Assembly (NCBI GenBank): GCA_031284645.1
Contig: JAITXS010000079.1
Span: 1-7,051, forward strand
From: Spirochaetaceae bacterium
Lineage (GTDB): Bacteria > Spirochaetota > Spirochaetia > Treponematales > Breznakiellaceae
DNA: 7,051 nucleotides
Direction: 5' to 3'
In this document: in pieces, positions 1-4,735 of the stretch
Numbering within the stretch: position 1 is the first letter of the stretch
Layout of the letters: every line of letters begins with the position of its first letter
The notes under the pieces: model-generated
What the model saw: only the letters and a program-made list of their open reading frames with translations
Told to the model about the DNA's origin: nothing
Database searches by the model: none
Translations under genes and position numbers: made by a program

Positions 1-807
1 CCGCCGGATTGTCTTGCAAAAAAACTAAAAAATGCTGTCCACGACAAAACAGGTTTAACGGTTTCGCTGGGCATTGCGTCTAACAAATATATCGCAAAGA
101 TTGCTTCCGGTATGTCAAAGCCGGACGGCGCTACCATCATACCTGTCGGCACGGAAGAACAATTTATGCTCAATCTTGGCGTTGATAAAATTTGGGGTGC
201 GGGGAAAAAATCGCAGGAACAATTTAAAAAATACGGGTTAAAAAGCTGCAAGGATATTCACGCGCTTTCGTTAGAAACTTTGTCATTGATGTTCGGACAG
301 GCATTTAGTCTTTTCCTGTACCGCGCTGTCCGCGGAGAGGCTGCGGCATCATTTGATAAAGAACGCGGTTCACATTCAATAAGCGCCGAGCGGACCTTTG
401 ATTACGATATCTTTGATGAATTCACCATAGAAACGGCGCTGCTTGATATATGCCATACTTTGATGTTCCGGCTTTTAGACCATCACTTGCAAAGCAAAAC
501 CGTGTGTATCAAAATTCGCTATGCTGATTTTTTTACAGAATCAGCACAGTTCAGTTCCCGCCATGCTGTCGCCTCGGTCAATGATCTCTTTGATAGGGTA
601 AGCGCATTGTTTCATAAAAAATACAAAAATGGCACGGGTATACGGTTGATCGGTGCGGGTTTAATGAATCTTGAAGATGAAAAGAAATCCGTTCAGACAG
701 AATTGTTTGATTCGGGTGACGACAAACAGAGACAGCTTGAAAAATGTATTCACGAAATCAATAAAAAATTCCCGCACGCCGCCATAAAAAAAGCGCGATT
801 GTTTTGA
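1..807 (+). CDS. dinB: DNA polymerase IV (Y-family), C-terminal part; 5' end outside window
   Basis: Translesion DNA polymerase of the Y family, which copies damaged templates with low fidelity. The frame is open from base 1, so the 268 residues seen are the end of a longer protein; the family is usually 350-410 residues. The stretch TGLTVSLGIASNKYIAKIAS followed by KPDG matches the conserved end of the palm domain. A helix-hairpin-helix thumb element (IWGAGKK, around residue 64 of the visible part) and a little-finger region (SISAERTFDYDI) follow. The segment IRLIGAGLMNL and the pentapeptide QTELF at 694-708 resemble the usual DinB tail, where a QxxLF peptide binds the beta sliding clamp. 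The catalytic acidic residues (the SLDE-type motif) lie upstream of the window, so activity cannot be judged. An ATG at 112 is internal and not the start. The gene converges on the flgJ-like gene. Family call is firm. Confidence 0.93.
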   Translation, partial: PPDCLAKKLKNAVHDKTGLTVSLGIASNKYIAKIASGMSKPDGATIIPVGTEEQFMLNLGVDKIWGAGKKSQEQFKKYGLKSCKDIHALSLETLSLMFGQAFSLFLYRAVRGEAAASFDKERGSHSISAERTFDYDIFDEFTIETALLDICHTLMFRLLDHHLQSKTVCIKIRYADFFTESAQFSSRHAVASVNDLFDRVSALFHKKYKNGTGIRLIGAGLMNLEDEKKSVQTELFDSGDDKQRQLEKCIHEINKKFPHAAIKKARLF

Positions 808-812
808 GGCTT

Positions 813-884
813 TTACATTGCATCGCACGCTGCAATGACAACAAAAAGATGAACGTTTGTGTCGTTATATCTTTCGGTCATCAT
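813..884 (-). CDS. possible 23-codon small ORF downstream of flgJ-like gene (doubtful)
   Basis: On the minus strand a tandem ATG ATG at 884-879 opens a frame of 23 codons ending in TAA at 815-813. An AAGGGG sequence sits six bases before the second ATG, a good ribosome-binding distance. It follows the flgJ-like stop by about 48 bases and could ride on that transcript. Its last ten residues (FVVIAACDAM) are encoded by the REP-like palindrome, which argues that the frame is chance read-through of a repeat. No signal peptide or known motif is seen. I list it only because of the ribosome binding site. Confidence 0.15.
   Translation of the reverse strand: MMTERYNDTNVHLFVVIAACDAM
816..837. repeat. 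short REP-like palindrome between dinB and flgJ-like gene
   Basis: CATTGCA and TGCAATG form a perfect 7-bp stem around an 8-base loop. It lies 8 bases past the dinB stop in the convergent spacer. No T-run follows on either strand, so it is not a standard intrinsic terminator. The form (GTCATTGC...GCAATG) recalls the dispersed palindromic repeats seen between genes in many bacteria. It could mark the end of both converging transcripts, but this is inference. Confidence 0.4.
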
Positions 885-932
885 AATCCCCTTGCAGGCT
901 CTTTCAAAAACTCGATTTCCGAACCCTCGTTT

Positions 933-1490
933 TTACATGGCGTGGTTAATGAGCTGGCCTCTCTGATGGGTAAGTTCCAGGTAGGCAAGATCGGCAAACC
1001 CAAAACCCGCATTTTTGGCAAATTCTTTTGTGTATTCATCGTAGAGCATATCTTCGTACATTTCTCCGGCAAAACCACTTTGATTGAGATCAGATTTTTC
1101 AATGGTTTTCCTCATGCCGTTGACCAGCGTCTTCAGGAAGAATGTTTCCAGTTCACGGCAGCTTTCATAGAGTTTGTCTGTCCTATCGATGTTTACATTG
1201 TTTACGCCGGATATGGCGCGGGATTGGCCTCTGACATTAGGTTTTTCCCTGTATGAGGAGGGGAAGAAGTCCCCTTTATCAGTAACAGGCACTGTTTCCT
1301 GTACTCCGGCTCCTTGCGGTAATTTGTTTTTTTCTGCGGCGATATTCTCTAAAAGTTGGGGAAACGGTGTTTTATCTTCTGTCGTCATGTTGGAAGAAAT
1401 TGTTTCCTGCCCCGCGTTTAAACGAGTGAATTGTTCCGTGTCAAAACGCGAATTATTGATATGATAGGCACTTAAGCTTTCAATTCCCAT
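933..1490 (-). CDS. flagellar rod-binding protein, FlgJ N-terminal type without muramidase domain
   Basis: 185 residues. Residues about 105-172 (from DKLYESCRELETFFLKTLV through GEMYEDMLYDEY to GFGFADLAYLEL) match the rod-binding domain of FlgJ, the scaffold for assembling the flagellar rod in the periplasm. The first 100 residues are polar, low in hydrophobic content and probably disordered. There is no C-terminal peptidoglycan hydrolase domain, which the roughly 310-residue enterobacterial FlgJ has, so another enzyme would have to open the cell wall. The gene starts 21 bases after the flgG stop and is clearly in the same operon. A GGGGG run five bases before the ATG serves as a rather close ribosome binding site; a second ATG four bases upstream is out of frame. 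No cleavable signal peptide is seen, in line with export by the flagellar type III system. The symbol flgJ would be reasonable but hides the missing domain. Confidence 0.85.
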   Translation of the reverse strand: MGIESLSAYHINNSRFDTEQFTRLNAGQETISSNMTTEDKTPFPQLLENIAAEKNKLPQGAGVQETVPVTDKGDFFPSSYREKPNVRGQSRAISGVNNVNIDRTDKLYESCRELETFFLKTLVNGMRKTIEKSDLNQSGFAGEMYEDMLYDEYTKEFAKNAGFGFADLAYLELTHQRGQLINHAM

Positions 1491-1511
1491 TCATTCCCCC
1501 GATATTTTGCA

Positions 1512-2312
1512 TTATCTCTTTAAGCTTGTGGCTGTCCCGAGCATATTATCACTTGTTTGTATGGTACGAGAATTGAACTCATAGGCACGCTGCGCGACAA
1601 TAAGACCGACCATTTCGCTTACAACCGATACATTTGACATTTCCAGCATTTTTTGGATAGTCTTGCCCATGCCCTCGTAACCCGGCCGTCCGGGGATCGC
1701 GTTACCCGAAGCTTCCGTTACTTTAAAAAGATTTTCGCCTACCGCGGTAAGGCCGACAGGATTCGGAAAGCGGTAAAGCTCGATCTGCCCGACAGGGACT
1801 TCCTCTTCCCTTCCGTCCATAGGGACTCTCACTGATACTGCGCCGGTTTGGGTAATATTTACCGTTTGCGGCAGGTAGTTTTCCGGCATCACGATATCGG
1901 GAAGAACCCAGTAGCCGTTTGATGTTACCAAGCGTCCGTTTTCGTCGATTTTGAATGCTCCGTCACGGGTATATGCATAGCTTCCATCGTACATCTGGAT
2001 ACGAAAGAAGCCTTCACCTTCAACGGCAATATCGCTGACATTATCCGTTGTCTGCAAAGCTCCCTGCGTAAAAATCCTCTGCGTTGCCGCCAGCTTAACA
2101 CCGTGCCCCATCTGCACGCCGACCGGCGTTACGGTATCCTCGGTTGCCGGTGTTCCGGCAATGCGTACTGTCTGATAAAGCAAATCCTCAAAATCAGCGC
2201 GTACTTTTTTAAAACCTGAGGTGTTTACGTTTGCCAAATTATTTGAAATGGTATCAATATTAGATTGCTGTCCTATCATTCCGGACGCGCCCGTCCATAA
2301 ACTACGAACCAT
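1512..2312 (-). CDS. flgG: flagellar basal-body distal rod protein FlgG
   Basis: 266 residues, the normal FlgG length (about 260). FlgG forms the distal rod, the drive shaft that links the basal body to the hook; in spirochaetes the whole filament stays in the periplasm. The N-terminal rod/hook signature is present at residues 20-35 (ISNNLANVNTSGFK). The segment YQTVRIAGTPATEDTVTPVG at 46-65 corresponds to the FlgG-specific insertion that separates it from the hook protein FlgE. The C-terminal helix (EMSNVSVVSEMVGLIVAQRA, 224-243, then YEFNSRTIQTSDNML) is the typical axial-protein ending that pairs with the N-terminal helix. AGGAGA lies four bases before the ATG. The flgJ-like gene follows at 21 bases. 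A FlgF-type proximal rod gene, which often precedes flgG, is not next to it; a solute-binding protein gene occupies that place. Expression is likely from the sigma-28-like promoter 79-106 bases upstream. Confidence 0.97.
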   Translation of the reverse strand: MVRSLWTGASGMIGQQSNIDTISNNLANVNTSGFKKVRADFEDLLYQTVRIAGTPATEDTVTPVGVQMGHGVKLAATQRIFTQGALQTTDNVSDIAVEGEGFFRIQMYDGSYAYTRDGAFKIDENGRLVTSNGYWVLPDIVMPENYLPQTVNITQTGAVSVRVPMDGREEEVPVGQIELYRFPNPVGLTAVGENLFKVTEASGNAIPGRPGYEGMGKTIQKMLEMSNVSVVSEMVGLIVAQRAYEFNSRTIQTSDNMLGTATSLKR

Positions 2313-2316
2313 AATG

Positions 2317-2322
2317 TCTCCT
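2317..2322 (-). promoter_or_regulatory. flgG ribosome binding site
   Basis: AGGAGA on the minus strand, four bases before the flgG ATG. The right-hand arm of the 126-base inverted repeat ends only five bases upstream of it. If read-through RNA from the gene upstream formed the long hairpin, its base would lie against this site and could affect flgG translation; that effect is inference. Confidence 0.8.
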
Positions 2323-2327
2323 ATGCT

Positions 2328-2453
2328 TTTTTAAGATAAGGATGAGTAAGGCTGTCTAAGTGCCTCCGGTACTCCTCACCTACCTCTTTTTTATCGGAGA
2401 ATCAGGCTGCGGACTTTAAACGGGGGTACTTTTACCAAGGCTTATCTTAAAAA
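2328..2453. repeat. 126-base inverted-repeat element in front of flgG
   Basis: The 13-base arms at 2328-2340 (TTTTTAAGATAAG) and 2441-2453 (its exact reverse complement) bound the element. Inside, 2346-2350 can pair with 2431-2435, and 2359-2368 (AGTGCCTCCG) with 2421-2430 (CGGGGGTACT). The three imperfect pairs in these inner stems are all G-U when read as plus-strand RNA but A-C on the minus strand, so the fold is better on the strand opposite flgG. No target-site duplication is visible at the ends. Candidates are a small non-autonomous mobile element (MITE-like), a structured RNA transcribed from the plus strand, or a regulatory DNA element around the flgG promoter. It matches no riboswitch or housekeeping RNA that I recognise. 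Confidence 0.6.
2391..2418 (-). promoter_or_regulatory. sigma-28 (FliA)-like promoter for flgG and flgJ-like gene
   Basis: On the minus strand TAAAGTCC (2418-2411) is followed after 12 bases by TCCGATAA (2398-2391). The flagellar sigma-28 consensus is TAAAGTTT, 11 bases, GCCGATAA, so the match is close, with one extra base of spacing and a T in place of the first G of the -10 box. Transcription would start near 2384 and leave an untranslated leader of about 70 bases. The placement in front of a flagellar gene supports it. The -10 box sits at the exact centre of the surrounding inverted repeat. Confidence 0.6.
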
Positions 2454-2475
2454 CAACAGGAAACGGAACAATATC

Positions 2476-2501
2476 ATGCGTTCCGGGCGCGAGCGCCGCA
2501 T
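2476..2501. other. GC-rich hairpin in spacer after the solute-binding protein gene
   Basis: GGCGC (2486-2490) and GCGCC (2493-2497) pair around two bases, with ATGC (2476-2479) and GCAT (2498-2501) as an outer stem that leaves six bases bulged. On the minus strand a T7 run (2509-2503) lies before the hairpin rather than after it, so it is not a standard terminator for the minus-strand gene that ends at 2515. Read-through toward flgG is therefore possible. Confidence 0.35.
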
Positions 2502-2514
2502 TAAAAAAACGTGC

Positions 2515-3750
2515 CTACGGGCTTATCGTTGTCTTGTACCGGGTCTTGAGCTTCCCTGACTCTTTTACAAGTTCAACGATGACGGCGCTTTTTATCGGAT
2601 CACGGTGGGCATCAAAGGTAAAGTGTCCGGTAAGATAATCCCCGTTGGTTTTTGCAAGCGTGTTTTTTATCGCGTTTGAATCAAGGGTGACTTTACCGTT
2701 ATTATAGATGAGTGCACTCTCGCCGGTATCGGCGATTGCATCTTTGACAAGATAGCATGCATCATAACCGAGTGCCGCAAAGGATGTCGGCACTTTTTTA
2801 TAACGTGTTTCGTAATTTTTAACAAATTGAACGACTTTAGGATTATCCGAATCGGGCGCATAGTGGTTTGAATAGAAGCCGTTTAAGACTTCATCACCGG
2901 CATTGTCGGTAAGTCCGTCCCAACCATCTGCTCCGACAATCGGTGTATTAATGCCTTGGGCACGGAGTTGTTTTGCTATGAGCGCAACAGTTAAATAATA
3001 ATCGGGAATATACACGACATCGGGGTTTGCACTCTTGATTTTTGTAATCTGAGCGTTAAAATCCTTGTCGTTTGTAATGTATGATTCCAGTGCAACGATG
3101 TCGCAGCCTTCTGCTTGAAGTATGTTTACGAACTTATCTTTTAAACTGACAGAGTAATCTTTGCCGTTATCATACAGAACAGCTGCTTTTTTAGAGCCGA
3201 GTTCCCGAAGGGCAAAAAGAGCTCCAACTGAGCCTTGAAAAGGATCGGTGTAACAAGCGCGGAAAATATAATCACCGGCATCAGTAACTTTGACGTTTGT
3301 CGCTGCCGGCACCATTAAGAGTACCTGTTGAGCCTGAGCTTTATCCGTGATGGCTCTTGTTGCACCTGAGGTAAGAGATCCGATAATAAGATTTAAACTA
3401 TCTCTTGTTGTTATAAGATTATACACGTTCATTGTTTTTTCGGGATTAGCTTCGTCATCCTCAAAGATAAGCCTGATTTCCTTACCGAAAACACCGCCTG
3501 AGTGGTTAATCTCATCCACAGCGAGTTGTACGCCGTTTAAACAATCAATACCGAAAACCGCCGCCTCTCCTGAAAGCGGGCCGATAAATCCGATTCTGAT
3601 AAAATCATCGTTCTTGCTGCTGCAAGCGGCAAGTAAAAGGACGGGACATATCAAAATCCCGAAAAACAGGCGTTTAATACCTGCTAAAGAGGAAATTTTC
3701 AAATTCTGGCAAATACAATTTTTCTTGCCGAATAATTCATGCGTTTTCAT
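2515..3750 (-). CDS. branched-chain amino acid-type ABC transporter solute-binding lipoprotein
   Basis: Periplasmic binding protein of the LivJ type (periplasmic-binding fold type I), the receptor that captures an amino acid or similar small solute for an ABC importer. With the start chosen here it has 411 residues. Residues about 26-42 form a hydrophobic signal segment ending in the lipobox LLLAAC, with lipidated Cys43. The mature part opens with IRIGFIGPLSGEAAVFGID and GVQLAVDEINHSGGVFGK, the standard start of this family, and continues with typical blocks such as LIIGSLTSGATRA and DVVYIPDYY. The start at 3750 has GGGGAG eight bases upstream. An in-frame ATG at 3810, with GGAAG seven bases before it, would add 20 polar residues ahead of an already long n-region and is less likely. 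No permease or ATPase genes are nearby, so its transporter partner must lie elsewhere. It follows dapB by 81 bases (21 from the alternative start). The ligand cannot be told from sequence. Confidence 0.92.
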   Translation of the reverse strand: MKTHELFGKKNCICQNLKISSLAGIKRLFFGILICPVLLLAACSSKNDDFIRIGFIGPLSGEAAVFGIDCLNGVQLAVDEINHSGGVFGKEIRLIFEDDEANPEKTMNVYNLITTRDSLNLIIGSLTSGATRAITDKAQAQQVLLMVPAATNVKVTDAGDYIFRACYTDPFQGSVGALFALRELGSKKAAVLYDNGKDYSVSLKDKFVNILQAEGCDIVALESYITNDKDFNAQITKIKSANPDVVYIPDYYLTVALIAKQLRAQGINTPIVGADGWDGLTDNAGDEVLNGFYSNHYAPDSDNPKVVQFVKNYETRYKKVPTSFAALGYDACYLVKDAIADTGESALIYNNGKVTLDSNAIKNTLAKTNGDYLTGHFTFDAHRDPIKSAVIVELVKESGKLKTRYKTTISP

Positions 3751-3758
3751 TTTTCTCG

Positions 3759-3764
3759 CTCCCC
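3759..3764 (-). promoter_or_regulatory. ribosome binding site that decides the binding-protein start
   Basis: GGGGAG on the minus strand, eight bases before the ATG at 3750. It favours this start over the upstream in-frame ATG at 3810. Just upstream is a perfect tandem of TATAAACC (two copies, 3780-3765), which looks like a -10 box but would place the transcript start inside this site. Confidence 0.6.
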
Positions 3765-3831
3765 GGTTTATAGGTTTATAAGCAGTTTGGTCAGGGGTTT
3801 TTCTTTCCATGCGTTCGCTTCCAGTGCGGCC

Positions 3832-4614
3832 TTATTTTCCTAAAACATCCGTGAACTCGTACACTCCGTTATTCCCGCTTCGGACTGTGTTTACCAGCCA
3901 CTCGGCGGCGATAATCGCTCCGGCAGCGAGTCCGTTCCTGTTTCGCGCCCTATGGGTAATTTCGATTGTGTCTGCCGGCGAATCAAAATACAGTGTGTGT
4001 GTTCCCGGTACGAGGCCTCCGCGGAGGCTCGCGAAATGTAATTCTTCGTTTTCAGGCGGACGATCAAGTTTATCGTAAACGATTTTTGTCTTTCGATCCA
4101 TGTTGTCCAGTACAATTCGGGCTATTGATTTTGCTGTTCCCGAAGGGCTGTCTGCTTTTTTATTGTGATGGACTTCAAAACCAGCAACATCATATTCATC
4201 AAAGGCATCAAAAAGACGCGCTGTATACGAAACGATCTTATAAAAAAGATTCACTCCCAGCGAGAAATTCGATGCGTATAAAAGCGAGCTGCCGCTGTTC
4301 TCTATTATTTTTTTTACTTCGCTTAATTCATCATACCAGCCTGTCGTACCGACCACTAAAGAGATCTTTTTTTGTGCGAATTTTTTTATATTATCAAGCG
4401 CAACGGAGGGGTGGGTAAAATCAATCGCGACATCGCTCTTCGCAAGCTCAAGACATGAAAGTTCCTGTATGTCCTTGTATACGGGTATCCCTTTTTCAGG
4501 AAGCGATGCATCTTTATCCGGATCAATAATCGCGCTGATTGTGTGCCCTTTTTCCAGAGCTTGCTCCGCGATGGCTTTGCCCATCCTGCCGTAACCGGAA
4601 ATGATGATATTCAT
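3832..4614 (-). CDS. dapB: 4-hydroxy-tetrahydrodipicolinate reductase
   Basis: 260 residues, the usual length. The enzyme reduces the product of DapA with NAD(P)H to tetrahydrodipicolinate, the branch point to diaminopimelate and lysine, in the cytoplasm. Residues 7-12 (GYGRMG) form the nucleotide-binding loop; VVGTTG is at 87-92. The catalytic block EVHHNKKADSPSGTA spans 147-161, with His149 and Lys153 in the places of the E. coli catalytic His159 and Lys163 and the substrate-binding Gly-Thr at 159-160. RGGLVPGTHTLYF and TIEITHRARNR follow, and the C-terminus has the usual G-Y-F-DVLGK ending. All key residues are intact. No Shine-Dalgarno sequence precedes the ATG; a TATTAA -10-like box (4629-4624) ends nine bases before it, which would suit a very short or absent leader. 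No other lysine-pathway gene is in the window. The solute-binding protein gene follows closely. Confidence 0.97.
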   Translation of the reverse strand: MNIIISGYGRMGKAIAEQALEKGHTISAIIDPDKDASLPEKGIPVYKDIQELSCLELAKSDVAIDFTHPSVALDNIKKFAQKKISLVVGTTGWYDELSEVKKIIENSGSSLLYASNFSLGVNLFYKIVSYTARLFDAFDEYDVAGFEVHHNKKADSPSGTAKSIARIVLDNMDRKTKIVYDKLDRPPENEELHFASLRGGLVPGTHTLYFDSPADTIEITHRARNRNGLAAGAIIAAEWLVNTVRSGNNGVYEFTDVLGK

Positions 4615-4713
4615 AAAACAAGGTTAATACGAAACACAAAAATGGTAAAGGGCAGTTTTGGCGAATCCGGAATAATAAGGATTATTGCAATCATACTTGT
4701 ATTAATTCTCTAC

Positions 4714-4719
4714 GATAAT
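4714..4719 (+). promoter_or_regulatory. possible -10 box of the sigma-54 activator gene
   Basis: GATAAT differs from TATAAT at one base and ends 14 bases before the ATG at 4734. No good -35 box is found at 16-18 bases upstream, so the promoter would be weak or activator-dependent. A start about seven bases downstream would give a near-leaderless transcript, in keeping with the missing Shine-Dalgarno sequence. Confidence 0.3.
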
Positions 4720-4735
4720 GTAATATTTACATTAT
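4715..4735. promoter_or_regulatory. palindromic operator-like site over the activator start codon
   Basis: ATAATGTAA (4715-4723) and TTACATTAT (4727-4735) are perfect 9-bp inverted arms with a TAT spacer. The right arm runs into the ATG at 4734, and the left arm overlaps the likely -10 box. A dimeric repressor bound here would block transcription. The TGTAA/TTACA halves are of a form used by several regulator families and do not identify one. As RNA it would be a hairpin with a three-base loop that hides the start codon. Confidence 0.5.

Noticed and set aside
804..1256. Plus-strand 150-codon open frame
   Set aside because: It lies mostly antisense to the flgJ-like gene, resembles nothing known and has no ribosome binding site.
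2337..2398. Possible c-di-GMP-I riboswitch in the flgG leader
   Set aside because: The minus-strand stretch GGTAGGTGAGGAGTACCGG resembles the 3' part of that class, but the conserved 5' part and the partner segment of the stem are missing. A covariance search with the Rfam GEMM-I model would settle it; no hit would confirm the rejection.
3765..3794. Promoter for the binding-protein gene (CTGACC, 16 bases, TATAAA) at the tandem TATAAACC repeat
   Set aside because: The -35 box matches only four of six bases, and the start of transcription would fall within the ribosome binding site.
3347..4418. Plus-strand open frames opposite the binding-protein gene and dapB (3347-3781, 3809-4078, 3966-4418)
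   Set aside because: All are antisense shadows of genes with intact family motifs on the minus strand.
4671..4686. Small palindrome AATAAT-AAGG-ATTATT in the dapB/activator spacer
   Set aside because: Six-bp arms of pure A/T are expected by chance in such an AT-rich spacer, and nothing links it to a promoter.
4717..4733. NifA upstream activator site (TGT-N10-ACA) before the activator gene
   Set aside because: The TGT and ACA here are seven bases apart, not ten.
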